This document shows, piece after piece, positions 34,510 to 43,820 of a stretch of DNA of 64,000 bases (positions are counted from its first letter, which is position 1; each line of letters opens with the position of its first letter). Source of the stretch: Rhodohalobacter sp. 614A (lineage in GTDB: Bacteria > Bacteroidota > Rhodothermia > Balneolales > Balneolaceae); the NCBI RefSeq assembly GCF_021462415.1, contig NZ_JAKEDS010000002.1, positions 496,001 to 560,000 on the forward strand, given 5' to 3'. Both the position numbers and the translations under genes were made by a program. The notes beneath the pieces are model-generated. The model was not told the origin of the DNA. It made no database searches and saw nothing but the letters and a program-made list of their open reading frames with translations.

Positions 34510-37500
34510 ATGCATAAATCCAATACAACCTCTATGAATTATCCACCTTTTCAATCCGTCTCGCAATCCTTCAAACAGTTATTCGTTCCGGAAAAAACTT
34601 CTGTTCGGTTTACAGTTCAAATCATTCTCTTGATTGTCCTTTTTTATTTTCTGGGAGGATTAGCCTTCAGTCAAACTATTTATGTGGATATTAATGCATC
34701 CGGTTCCAATAATGGCACTTCCTGGGCGGATGCCTATGCTGATTTACAGGATGCGCTTGGTGCCGCTACCGGAAGTAATGAGATCTGGGTTGCCGAAGGG
34801 ACCTATATTCCCGGATCCACCCGGAATGACCATTTTGTGATTTCCAGCAGTCAGAACGGTTTAGAAATATATGGGGGATTTCCAACCGGCGGGGATTCAT
34901 TCAACAATCGCGATTGGGAAAATTATGAAACGATTTTGAGCGGAGAGATCCAGGATGATAACGATAGTTCTAACAACAGTTATCATGTAATTGAGACGAT
35001 TGATATTTCAACCGGAGTCATTGTGGATGGATTTACCATCACCCAGGGAAATGCCAACTCCTCAAGCACCTTTGACAGATATGGTGGTGGGTGGTTCAAT
35101 CAGGCTACAACCGGAAATACATCCAGCCCTACCATTCGTAATACTGTTTTTATAGAAAACCAAGCTAACTATGGTGGTGGAGGAATGATAAATCTTGGAA
35201 TGGGTGGAGTTGTCTCACCGCTGTATGAAAACGTTACGTTCTCTCAAAATTCTGCCGCTTCCAGCGGCGGGGCAATATACAACACAGCCGTTAGTGGTGG
35301 AATCGCATCCCCTGAGTATATAAACTGTACCATCATTAATAATACAGCTCCCTCAAATGGTGGTAATGGTGGTGGTGTCTATATTAGTTTATCGAATGGG
35401 TCCGGCTTAACGGCATTCACAAATTGCCGTATAGCAGGAAATAGTGCAGCCGATGGCGGTGGATTATATTTTCTCGCAAACAACGGCGGAGATGGAACAA
35501 TCACAATTACCAATAGCCTTATCACCGGGAACCGTGCAGCAGGTTTTGGAGGCGGCATGTACAGTACCAAACAATCAGGCAGTTTGCCCTCGCATATTAT
35601 CACCAACACCACGTTTGCCAGTAACCATGCCGAAGGTTTTGGTAGTGCCATGATGAGCAATGGAAGCCAGGACAGCCCCCGTTTTATAAATAGCCTTTTC
35701 TACAATAATACTACCGGGGGCGGTTCTAACTTTGTATTTTTAACCAATAGCGGAGGAACATCGTACATTACTCATTCTATGTTTCAGTCGAGTTACAGCA
35801 GTCTGAACGAAGGCTGCACCAACTGTATCGATCAATCAGGAGGAGGGAATGTTTACGAAACGAATCCTCAGTTTGTGGATGCTCCTTTAGGCACAGCTGC
35901 TCCCACAACAGCGGGTGATTTCTCTCTTCTCATTACTTCGCCGGCGATCAATCAGGGAGATCCATCCACAGACTTTTCTATCTTTTTGGATGATGGAGGA
36001 GAAGAAATAGATTTTGCAGGAAATCCCCGGTTGTATGATGGAGATCCCTCAACCGACTTGATTGATATGGGGGCTTATGAAGTACAGGATGAGCCGTTTA
36101 CCATTACACTTACCGGCGGGGAAGACTGGCGGATGCTTTCCTCTCCCATCGATGGCTTTTCGTATGAAGAACTGCTTGAAGACTTCTGGACCCAGGGAGG
36201 AACGGGCGCCGATTGGAGTGGCGGAACGCCCAATATTTACACATGGGCGACCGATCAGGATGGAAATAGTCCCATCGACTGGGCTCCTCTTACCGACCTT
36301 ACCGCGACCATTCCAGCTGGCAGTGGCTTTTTGATGAGTGTGTACAGTGATGATGATTATGATGAAGATCCCGAAGGATTTACGAAAACGATTCAGCCTC
36401 ACGGTCCGATTCGAAACGGAAATATATCCCCGAACATGAATTCAACTTCCGGGGGATGGTCACTTGTGGGAAATCCATATGTATATCCGGTGGACTTTTC
36501 TGAATTAAACACTTCTGGATTAACCGGCGTGGCATACGTTTTTGACCGCAATTACAGCGGCTCTGATGGTGGCGATTCCAATGGAAATACCGGCGGATGG
36601 CGCAGTAGCAATGGCAGCTACGGCGATTTGACCGATGGAATCATTCATCCCGCGCAGGGATTCTTTGTACAAAACAGCGGAAGCAGTGGCTCACTCACCT
36701 TTACCGAAGCCAGCCAGACTACCGGTGGACAGTTCTACGGAAAAGAAAAAGAGTTACAAAATTTTGTTCGATTAGAGCTCAAAGGAGAAGCAGGATACAA
36801 TTCGGCCTGGATTCGATTCTCTTCCGAGGGAGCTAACAAACAAATCTACGGAGATGCCCTGGAATTGCAACCTTATTCCGAGAATTACACACTTCTTGGT
36901 ACAAGAAAAAATGATGGCACATTGCTGGATATCGCCCAATTCTCTTTGCCAGAACCATCCACTGAAATCCCGCTGGCAGTAGAAGCGACCATCCCCGGAA
37001 CCTATCATCTGTCAGCAACAGATATCGATCTTCCGGCGGGAACACAATTCTATTTGCATGATCGCCAAACCGGGCAAACCATGTTGATTGACGAATCGCT
37101 CGACTATACTTTCACCATTTCGCAGGCTCAAAAATCCCCGGTATCACCCCGGGAAATGACATTTAAAAATGGACCAATGAAAGCCATAAGTGTTCAATCG
37201 GATCGGTTTGTCATCAGCACATCCATGAGCGATAAGTTTCCAAACGAGCTCCCCGGAAAAATTGCGTTAGGGCAAAACTACCCGAATCCGTTCAATCCAG
37301 CAACGGTTATCAGTTATCAGCTTCCAGCCACCAGTGAAGTGCGTTTAGAAGTCTTTGATATGCTGGGTCGACAGGTTGCAACCCTGGTTGAAGGATCTGT
37401 AGAAGCCGGAAATCACCAGGTCAACTTTGATGCCGGAAATCTCACAAGCGGCGTCTATCTGTATCGGCTGACCGCCCACGGTGCAAACGGATCGAATCAA

Positions 37501-37533
37501 ATCTTCACCAGAAAATTAACTCTTATTAAATAG
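34510..37533 (+). CDS. Secreted right-handed beta-helix protein with T9SS C-terminal sorting domain
   Basis: A 1007-residue exported protein. A long N-region leads to a hydrophobic segment (about 38-56) and a cleavage-like FSQTIYVD. Residues about 58-480 form a parallel beta-helix of the polymorphic-outer-membrane/choice-of-anchor type, with many N-rich turns (GGG.YN, TNCTIINNTA, ITNSLITGNRAAGFGGG). A beta-sandwich region follows (about 515-740), then a T9SS type-A tail starting at QNYPNPFNPATVISYQLP (about 918) and ending TRKLTLIK. It should be secreted through the type IX system and attached to the cell surface; ATG 34534 is an alternative start. The beta-helix could bind or cleave a polysaccharide, but no catalytic residues are evident. 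Confidence 0.88.
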   Translation: MHKSNTTSMNYPPFQSVSQSFKQLFVPEKTSVRFTVQIILLIVLFYFLGGLAFSQTIYVDINASGSNNGTSWADAYADLQDALGAATGSNEIWVAEGTYIPGSTRNDHFVISSSQNGLEIYGGFPTGGDSFNNRDWENYETILSGEIQDDNDSSNNSYHVIETIDISTGVIVDGFTITQGNANSSSTFDRYGGGWFNQATTGNTSSPTIRNTVFIENQANYGGGGMINLGMGGVVSPLYENVTFSQNSAASSGGAIYNTAVSGGIASPEYINCTIINNTAPSNGGNGGGVYISLSNGSGLTAFTNCRIAGNSAADGGGLYFLANNGGDGTITITNSLITGNRAAGFGGGMYSTKQSGSLPSHIITNTTFASNHAEGFGSAMMSNGSQDSPRFINSLFYNNTTGGGSNFVFLTNSGGTSYITHSMFQSSYSSLNEGCTNCIDQSGGGNVYETNPQFVDAPLGTAAPTTAGDFSLLITSPAINQGDPSTDFSIFLDDGGEEIDFAGNPRLYDGDPSTDLIDMGAYEVQDEPFTITLTGGEDWRMLSSPIDGFSYEELLEDFWTQGGTGADWSGGTPNIYTWATDQDGNSPIDWAPLTDLTATIPAGSGFLMSVYSDDDYDEDPEGFTKTIQPHGPIRNGNISPNMNSTSGGWSLVGNPYVYPVDFSELNTSGLTGVAYVFDRNYSGSDGGDSNGNTGGWRSSNGSYGDLTDGIIHPAQGFFVQNSGSSGSLTFTEASQTTGGQFYGKEKELQNFVRLELKGEAGYNSAWIRFSSEGANKQIYGDALELQPYSENYTLLGTRKNDGTLLDIAQFSLPEPSTEIPLAVEATIPGTYHLSATDIDLPAGTQFYLHDRQTGQTMLIDESLDYTFTISQAQKSPVSPREMTFKNGPMKAISVQSDRFVISTSMSDKFPNELPGKIALGQNYPNPFNPATVISYQLPATSEVRLEVFDMLGRQVATLVEGSVEAGNHQVNFDAGNLTSGVYLYRLTAHGANGSNQIFTRKLTLIK

Positions 37534-37570
37534 CAAAGTATTTAGTATTCAAAACCAAAAAACAACCATC

Positions 37571-37771
37571 ATGAAACGGTCACATTTTTTTATTGCACTT
37601 TGTGCGGCCATTTTTTTGGCTCTCATTATCATACCAAATCGGGCATCTGCTCAGGCCCCTCCGCCTCCGCCGTCTAAACCGGAACAAACTCCAATTGATG
37701 GCGGCCTTTTCTTGTTGGCAGCCGCAGGTGGAGGATATGCTATTAAAAAGTTACGGCAATCTGAGAAATAG
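37571..37771 (+). CDS. Small PID-CTERM-like exported protein
   Basis: A 66-residue protein: signal peptide MKRSHFFIALCAAIFLALIII (ending about 28 at ASA), a proline run (APPPPPSKPEQT), then PIDGGLFLLAAAGGGYAIKKLRQSEK. The pattern proline run, PIDGG, short hydrophobic helix, then basic end is the tripartite C-terminal sorting signal called PID-CTERM, as I recall it, found in Bacteroidetes relatives with an exosortase-like transpeptidase. I do not recall the cognate enzyme with certainty and none is in the window. The entire mature protein is little more than the signal. It follows the T9SS cargo after 37 bases and may be co-transcribed with it. Confidence 0.7.
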   Translation: MKRSHFFIALCAAIFLALIIIPNRASAQAPPPPPSKPEQTPIDGGLFLLAAAGGGYAIKKLRQSEK

Positions 37772-37850
37772 TTTTCATTGAGTGTGCCTGAAAGAGTGTT
37801 TGAGCGGAAAATAAGATTCGCCTGTACACTCTTTTAACGCCACTGAAAAC
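37771..37850. terminator. Nested hairpin between convergent genes
   Basis: GTTTTCATTG (37771-37780) pairs with CACTGAAAAC (37841-37850) with one mismatch; inside, AAAGAGTGT (37791-37799) pairs exactly with ACACTCTTT (37826-37834). The element lies between the plus-strand PID-CTERM-like gene and the minus-strand DUF819 gene, so it can end transcription from both sides. Confidence 0.55.
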
Positions 37851-37855
37851 TCAAT

Positions 37856-39109
37856 TTAGCTCACCGCCTGCATTAACCATGCACAAATATATGCTGCGTA
37901 GGTTCCAAGAGCATATCCTAAAACGGCCAGCAATACTCCAACCGGCGCAAGTGCAGGGTGAAACGCCGATGCTACCACCGGGGCGGAGGCTGCTCCTCCA
38001 ATATTTGCCTGGCTTCCTACTGCTGTAAAGAAAAAAGGAGCTTTAATCAGTTTTCCAACGGAGAGGAGCAAGGTTATATGGATCAAAATCCATACGGCAC
38101 CGACAATGAAAAACCCAGGTGCGTCCAGTATGGAAGAGATGTCCATTTTCATTCCGATGGTCATCACCAGGATGTAGATAAAAATACTGCCGATTTTTGA
38201 AGCACCGGCGCCTTCCAGTTCACGAATCTTCGTGAGCGATGCAATGAGTCCGCCCGTGGTAGCAACGACGATAATCCAGAAGAAAGAAGAATCAAGGCTA
38301 AACTGTTCCAGAACCGGTGCATTTTCTGAAATCCAGGGAGCAATGGTATCTCCCGCGATATGACCGATCGCTGTAATTCCAAAAGCTACGGCACCCAATT
38401 TTACCAAATCCAAAAACGAAGGTACTCTGGCGATGCTGGCACGATATTCCTCAATATTGTTTTTTAATTCGGTAATGGCAGATGAATCTGCCTTGAACCA
38501 GCCATCTACCCGGTCAGAAATTCCGGCGCCATAAAGTAGAAATGCCATCCAGATGTTTGCAACGATTATATCGACGGTAACCATGGCCCCAAATAGTTCA
38601 TCGCTTGGACCGAATACTTCGTACATGGCCGCCTGATTTGCACCGCCGCCAATCCAGCTTCCGGCAATGGTGGAGAGTCCGCGCCAAACGGCTTCGGGTC
38701 CGGCTCCGCCAACCACATCAGGATTGAAAAATCCTACGATTATAATTGCAAGAGGTCCGCCAATCAGGATTCCTGTCGTTCCGGTTAAAAACATGATGAT
38801 TGCTTTCGGACCGAGATTTAGAATTCCTTTAAAATCAATACTCAAGGTTAACAAAACCAAACAGGCCGGAAGCAAATAACGGGAAGCCATAAAATAGAGA
38901 TTCGAATCCGCTTCCGAGACCACACCAAACGTGGTCAATAAAGAAGGAATGAAATAACACAGGAGCAGGGCAGGAACAAACGTATAGAATTTTTGCCAGA
39001 ATGGATGTTCACTGTTTGATGTTATGAAAATGACAGCAAGAATTACCATGAGAAGTCCGAAAACAATGGCATCATTTGTCAGGAGTGCAACGGCAGGTGT
39101 TAAAATCAT
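37856..39109 (-). CDS. DUF819 family multi-pass membrane protein
   Basis: A 417-residue inner-membrane protein with about 10-12 hydrophobic helices and the phrases GSWIGGGANQAAMYEVFG and GSQANIGGAASAPVVASAFHP, which mark the DUF819 (YjcL-like) family. The two glycine-rich re-entrant-like motifs, one in each half, suggest an internally duplicated transporter of the bile-acid/CPA type. Substrate unknown. Convergent with the PID-CTERM-like gene and divergent from the AtuA-like gene. No partner genes. Confidence 0.85.
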   Translation of the reverse strand: MILTPAVALLTNDAIVFGLLMVILAVIFITSNSEHPFWQKFYTFVPALLLCYFIPSLLTTFGVVSEADSNLYFMASRYLLPACLVLLTLSIDFKGILNLGPKAIIMFLTGTTGILIGGPLAIIIVGFFNPDVVGGAGPEAVWRGLSTIAGSWIGGGANQAAMYEVFGPSDELFGAMVTVDIIVANIWMAFLLYGAGISDRVDGWFKADSSAITELKNNIEEYRASIARVPSFLDLVKLGAVAFGITAIGHIAGDTIAPWISENAPVLEQFSLDSSFFWIIVVATTGGLIASLTKIRELEGAGASKIGSIFIYILVMTIGMKMDISSILDAPGFFIVGAVWILIHITLLLSVGKLIKAPFFFTAVGSQANIGGAASAPVVASAFHPALAPVGVLLAVLGYALGTYAAYICAWLMQAVS

Positions 39110-39149
39110 AGAGTTCGGTTATCTTTTAATTGGTTGTGATCTTGCTATT

Positions 39150-39223
39150 GTCATTGCGAACGGAGTGAAGCAATCTCTTATCGTATTTTGAATGTGGAGA
39201 TTGCTTTGCAAGCTCGCAATGAC
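39150..39223. repeat. Inverted intergenic repeat
   Basis: Outer arms GTCATTGCGA (39150-39159) and TCGCAATGAC (39214-39223) pair perfectly, and inner arms GAAGCAATCTC (39167-39177) and GAGATTGCTT (39197-39206) pair over 10 positions. The whole is a 74-base imperfect palindrome in the divergent gap between DUF819 and the AtuA-like gene. A related single-arm copy is at 25375-25424. Such elements recur in genomes of this group as non-coding palindromes, possibly a REP- or MITE-like family. Confidence 0.65.
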
Positions 39224-39313
39224 CAAAAGTAATTAGTAGCTTTTCAAAAACTTTTTATAATGCATATAGAATCAAGCGGGTTATTTTGTGATTCAAAGAA
39301 ATAGAATATACCA

Positions 39314-40681
39314 ATGAAAGAAAAGATCAAAATTGCATCAGGACAGGGTTTTTGGGGAGATCTTCCCAAAGCGCCAATCAATCAGGTAAAAAAAGGGTCA
39401 ATAGATTATTTGGTGATGGATTATCTCGCGGAAGTAACGATGTCGATCATGCAAAAACAGCGCATGAGAAATGAAAATTTTGGTTATGCCCGGGATTTTG
39501 TGGATGTGATTGAAGCGATTCTGAATGAAATTAAACATGATGGAGTGAAAGTAATATCTAACGCAGGAGGCGTGAACCCGAATGCCTGTAAAGATGCGAT
39601 TCTTCAAGTTGCTCAACGTGCCGGCGTAACCGGATTAAAAATTGCCGTGGTGGATGGAGATGATATTTTGCCGCATTTGGATAAACTCCTAAAGGAGGGA
39701 CACAAACTTCAAAATATGGAAACCGGAGAATCGATCAAGACAGTGAAGGACGATCTGCTCAGTGCAAACGTCTACTTTGGCTGCCGACCGATTGTTGAGG
39801 CTTTGGAAAAGGACGCTGACATTGTGATTACGGGCCGGGTGACAGACACCGGGTTGACACTTGCCCCGATGGTTTACGAGTTTGGATGGGATTTCAAGGA
39901 TTATAATCTGATGGCCGCCGGAACCATCGCCGGACATATTATTGAATGTGGCGCTCAGGTTAGCGGTGGAAATTTTACAGATTGGGAAACAGTGGATGAT
40001 TTTGTTGAAATTGGATTTCCAATTATTGAAGCGTATCCGGATGGTACTTTTTTTGTAACAAAACACGTAAATACCGGCGGCCTTATCTCGGAAATGACGG
40101 TTAAAGAACAGCTTCTGTATGAAATCGGAAATCCAAAAGAGTACATCACTCCGGATTGTATTGCGGATTTTACTACCATCCAGGTTCAACAAGATGGAGA
40201 GAATCGTGTGAAAATATGGGGAATTGAAGGAAAGCCGGATACTCCCACTTATAAAATTTCAGCAAGTTATATAGATGGTTATAAGCTCTCATCCACCCTG
40301 ATTTATAGCTGGCCGGAGGCACTGAAAAAAGCCAAAGCTGCCGGAGATATTTTGTTGAAGCGTGCAGAAAAACTGGGGATATCATTTCGGGAAACGAATA
40401 TCGAATTTGTAGGGTTGAATTCCTGTAACGAAGATGCGATGGAACTTGAAAAAGATCAAAGTGATTTAAATGAAGTTCAGATGAGAATCTCCGTGCATGG
40501 TGAGTCAAAAGAAGACCTGGATCGGTTTGGAAAAGAAATTGCCCCACTGATTTTAACAGGCCCCAGCGGTGCGACGGGTTTTGCGGGTGGTCGACCCAAA
40601 GCGAGTGAAGTGGTAGCTTATTGGCCCGCTCTTTTGGGAAAAAAAGCATCAACTCCCAGGGTTAATTTATATGAGGTTTGA
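39314..40681 (+). CDS. DUF1446/AtuA-like protein (acyclic terpene utilisation)
   Basis: A 455-residue protein of the DUF1446 family, whose named member AtuA is encoded in the acyclic terpene (citronellol/geraniol) utilisation cluster of Pseudomonas. The start KIKIASGQGFWGDLPKAPI is characteristic, and the conserved blocks KVISNAGGVNPNAC, ADIVITGRVTDTGLTLAP and ECGAQVSGGNFTDW are present. Biochemical role unknown. The usual companion geranyl-CoA carboxylase genes are not adjacent, but an acyl-CoA carboxylase beta subunit lies 14 kb upstream. The standalone length is typical. No signal peptide. Confidence 0.88.
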   Translation: MKEKIKIASGQGFWGDLPKAPINQVKKGSIDYLVMDYLAEVTMSIMQKQRMRNENFGYARDFVDVIEAILNEIKHDGVKVISNAGGVNPNACKDAILQVAQRAGVTGLKIAVVDGDDILPHLDKLLKEGHKLQNMETGESIKTVKDDLLSANVYFGCRPIVEALEKDADIVITGRVTDTGLTLAPMVYEFGWDFKDYNLMAAGTIAGHIIECGAQVSGGNFTDWETVDDFVEIGFPIIEAYPDGTFFVTKHVNTGGLISEMTVKEQLLYEIGNPKEYITPDCIADFTTIQVQQDGENRVKIWGIEGKPDTPTYKISASYIDGYKLSSTLIYSWPEALKKAKAAGDILLKRAEKLGISFRETNIEFVGLNSCNEDAMELEKDQSDLNEVQMRISVHGESKEDLDRFGKEIAPLILTGPSGATGFAGGRPKASEVVAYWPALLGKKASTPRVNLYEV

Positions 40682-40834
40682 TAGATGGCAGACAATTTCA
40701 TTATTCAGAGTCGAACCAGGTCGAAATAACTCAAAATGGCCTGGGAAATAATGGAAGAAGTAGAGTCAATCATTCATTAACTTCTTTCACGACCTTTTAA
40801 TCTGTTTTCTTTAACAAAAGAAACTATTCGCAGT

Positions 40835-41890
40835 ATGGTTATCGGAATTATTGGAGCTGGAATTTCAGGTTTAACAGCCGGCAGAATGTTAGCCGGAGCA
40901 GGACATGAAGTAACAATTTTTGAGAAAAGCAGGGGATATGGCGGCAGGATGGCAACCCGATATGCCGGCAAGAATTTAGGCTCCAAAATGGACCACGGTC
41001 TTTCAAATTTCGAAGTAAAATCTGACGAGTTTCTTGAATTCACAGAAGAACTCCTTGAAAAGGGGCTGATACAAAAATGGGGTAGAAAATTCGCTTCTTT
41101 TGATGGCGATAAACTTCTGGAGTCGACACCAAATATTTCTTCAGGTCCGCTTTATACTTCTACCAAGGGAATGAATGAGATTGGAAAATATTTGAGCCGA
41201 TGGGTTGATATCCGCACAGAAACGAAAGTTGGTGGACTGACTTATTTCGGAACTAATCGATCCAAAAAACGATCCTGGATGATAAATCTCACCTCCAGCG
41301 AAACATTTGGGGCCGATGCCGTGATTCTCGCACTCCCGGCTCCACAAGCCTATGGCATTTTGGGAATGGCGAGGGACGAAACCAACACGTTAAAAATTAT
41401 CCGCCAGATTGATGAGGTGAGTTATAAACAAACGTATTCTCTGATGGTTGGTTTTGACTCTCAGGATGTTCCCGAGTGGGAAGGAGTGATTTGTCAAAAT
41501 AGTGCTCTCGAATTTATTTCAAACGAAGCTCTGAAAAGGGAATCGCAAGAATGCTCTTTTGTACTGCATGCAACAGAATCATTTACAAAAGAGTACAAAA
41601 ACAAGAATGAGGAAACGGTCATCAGAAAAATGCTGGATGAATTTGTGAAGGTTGTCGGTGACCGGGCTGTTTCTCCTAAATGGAATCAACTCCATTTTTG
41701 GCGTTATAGTAGAGCAAAAAAAATCATAAATAGTCCGTATCTTGAGCTTGAAGATGAAGACGCCCCATTGGCACTCGTCGGAGATTTTTTGCAGGGAAAT
41801 ACGGTAGATGACGCTTACCGTTCTGCTCATTTATTAGCAACGGACTGGATAAAAAAATTTAAAAATAAGGTTCACATTCCAATTGAATGA
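40835..41890 (+). CDS. Renalase-like FAD-dependent oxidoreductase
   Basis: A 351-residue flavoprotein. The N-terminal dinucleotide-binding motif GIIGAGISGLTAGRMLAGAG (about 4-23) is followed by EKSRGYGGRMATRY, the block shared by renalase and its bacterial homologues. The C-terminal FAD contact appears as LALVGDFLQGNTVDDAYRSAHLLA. Bacterial renalase relatives oxidise abnormal alpha-/6-dihydroNAD(P) forms, a metabolite-repair role; this substrate is inferred. No signal peptide. The ABC half-transporter follows 63 bases later. Confidence 0.84.
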   Translation: MVIGIIGAGISGLTAGRMLAGAGHEVTIFEKSRGYGGRMATRYAGKNLGSKMDHGLSNFEVKSDEFLEFTEELLEKGLIQKWGRKFASFDGDKLLESTPNISSGPLYTSTKGMNEIGKYLSRWVDIRTETKVGGLTYFGTNRSKKRSWMINLTSSETFGADAVILALPAPQAYGILGMARDETNTLKIIRQIDEVSYKQTYSLMVGFDSQDVPEWEGVICQNSALEFISNEALKRESQECSFVLHATESFTKEYKNKNEETVIRKMLDEFVKVVGDRAVSPKWNQLHFWRYSRAKKIINSPYLELEDEDAPLALVGDFLQGNTVDDAYRSAHLLATDWIKKFKNKVHIPIE

Positions 41891-41953
41891 AACAGGCAAA
41901 AGCTTCGTTTCTTCTTTTTATATTTAGCGCTCAGGACAAAAACCACACCTAAC

Positions 41954-43756
41954 TTGGACTCCTTTAAAAAGCTTAATCGGTATTTGAAAAAGTACAGGGG
42001 AATTATTCTTCTTGGTGCTCTTTTTCTAACCGGATCCAATTTTTTCCTTATCTGGATTCCAGTGCTCATCCGGCGCACGATGGACCGTGTTGAGCAGTTA
42101 GGAACCGATCAGGGTGGGCAGTACGAATCAATGATGGACATTCTCTTCTCGAGCGAAGCCGGAGAAATTCTTGCGTTCAATTCATTGCTGTTGGTGGGGA
42201 CAGTACTTTTATATGGAATTCTTCTCTTTGCAACGCGGCAAACGCTGATTGTCAGTTCCCGAAAAATTGAATTTGATATTCGAAACCGGGTTATGGACAA
42301 ATTGTTGGTCTTACCTCAAAGATACTTTGCATCCAATACCTCTGGTGAAATTTATGTGAGAGCTACCGAAGATATTGCCAGGGTTCGTGAATATTTTGGT
42401 CCGGTTCTGATGTACACCATCAATACATTTACCCGCGCAGGATTTATCATCTCCATGATGATTATCGTAAATCCGACTCTCACGTTTTGGGCTCTTGTAC
42501 CGCTACCGTTTCTTTCAGCATTTGCCTATTGGGTGAGCGGTTTTATCAATAAATACCAGGTAATTATCCAGGAACAGTATTCCAGAATAGCCGGCAAAGC
42601 AAACGAAACGTTCAGCAGTATTCGTCTGATTAAAGCGTATAACCGGCAAGAGTATGAGCAGAAAAAGTTTGAAGCCGAAAGTGAGGACTATCGAAAGAAA
42701 AAACTTCGGCTGGATCTGGTTGAATCTCTGTTTCATCCCACACTGAATCTCCTGATTGGTGTATCGGTGGTGATTGTAGTTTGGAAAGGTGGAGTGATGG
42801 TGATTGATGATCAGATTACGGTTGGAAATATTGCCGAATTTGTGATTTACGTAGCTTACTTAACCTGGCCGGTTGCGGCATTGGGATATACGGTAAATAC
42901 ACTTCAGAAATCACTGGCTTCCTGGGAACGCATCAATAACATGCTGAGTGAACCGATTGAAATTCGCGACAAAAACAGGGAATCAGGTTCAGTTTCTTCT
43001 GAAATGAAAGGGGAAATAGAATTCAGAAATGTAAGCTTCAGATACCCAGGATCTGAAGAGTTTGCTATCAGAAATATTAACATGAAGATTCCGGCCGGAA
43101 GCAACATCGCCATTGTTGGAAGAACGGGGGCAGGAAAAACATCGTTAGTTAATTTAATTCCGCGTCTTTTCGATCCTACGGAAGGAGATATTTTTATAGA
43201 TGGTGTAAATGTAAAAAATTGGAATTTGGCTGATTTAAGAAAGTCAATTGGTTATGTTCCTCAAGAAACATTTCTCTTTTCTACAACTATTAAAGAGAAT
43301 ATTGCATTTGGCGTAGAAGATGCTTCCATGGAACAGGTTGAAGAGGCGGCAGACAGCGCACAGGTGCTTGATAATATTTTGGATTTTGAGAAAAAATTTG
43401 AGACACTTGTTGGAGAAAGAGGAATCACTCTTTCAGGCGGACAAAAACAGAGAACTGCTATTGCCAGGGCTATAATAAAAAAACCTGGAATTGTTATATT
43501 CGATGATTCGCTAAGCGCCGTCGATACAAAGACAGAAGATGCTATTTTAGAGCATCTGCGGGTGAAATTGGCACATGTCACAACTATCATGATATCACAC
43601 CGAATATCTACAGTTAAAAACGCTGATACAATTTTTTATATTCAGGAAGGTTCGATTGTAGAATCAGGTACCCATGATGAATTAATAGAAGTCGAAGGAC
43701 GTTACTTTGACATGTACCGAAAACAATTACTTGAACAAGAATTGGCTCAAATATAA
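41954..43756 (+). CDS. ABC exporter half with degenerate catalytic site (YheI/BmrC-like)
   Basis: A 600-residue inner-membrane half-transporter: six transmembrane helices (about 15-315) then an ATPase domain. Walker A VGRTGAGKTS and signature LSGGQ (493-497) are canonical, but Walker B reads IVIFDDSLSAVD with Asp518 where the catalytic Glu belongs. That FDDSLSAVD wording is typical of the degenerate subunit of heterodimeric multidrug exporters. The start is TTG at 41954; it places the first helix normally. The partner subunit is encoded 1.3 kb downstream, after ribonuclease Z. Substrate unknown, perhaps drugs or lipids. Confidence 0.88.
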   Translation: MDSFKKLNRYLKKYRGIILLGALFLTGSNFFLIWIPVLIRRTMDRVEQLGTDQGGQYESMMDILFSSEAGEILAFNSLLLVGTVLLYGILLFATRQTLIVSSRKIEFDIRNRVMDKLLVLPQRYFASNTSGEIYVRATEDIARVREYFGPVLMYTINTFTRAGFIISMMIIVNPTLTFWALVPLPFLSAFAYWVSGFINKYQVIIQEQYSRIAGKANETFSSIRLIKAYNRQEYEQKKFEAESEDYRKKKLRLDLVESLFHPTLNLLIGVSVVIVVWKGGVMVIDDQITVGNIAEFVIYVAYLTWPVAALGYTVNTLQKSLASWERINNMLSEPIEIRDKNRESGSVSSEMKGEIEFRNVSFRYPGSEEFAIRNINMKIPAGSNIAIVGRTGAGKTSLVNLIPRLFDPTEGDIFIDGVNVKNWNLADLRKSIGYVPQETFLFSTTIKENIAFGVEDASMEQVEEAADSAQVLDNILDFEKKFETLVGERGITLSGGQKQRTAIARAIIKKPGIVIFDDSLSAVDTKTEDAILEHLRVKLAHVTTIMISHRISTVKNADTIFYIQEGSIVESGTHDELIEVEGRYFDMYRKQLLEQELAQI

Positions 43757-43820
43757 AACATAAAAACGGGGACCTTTTGTTTGAACGGCAAAAGCCCATA
43801 AATCACAGCGGGAGATAACA

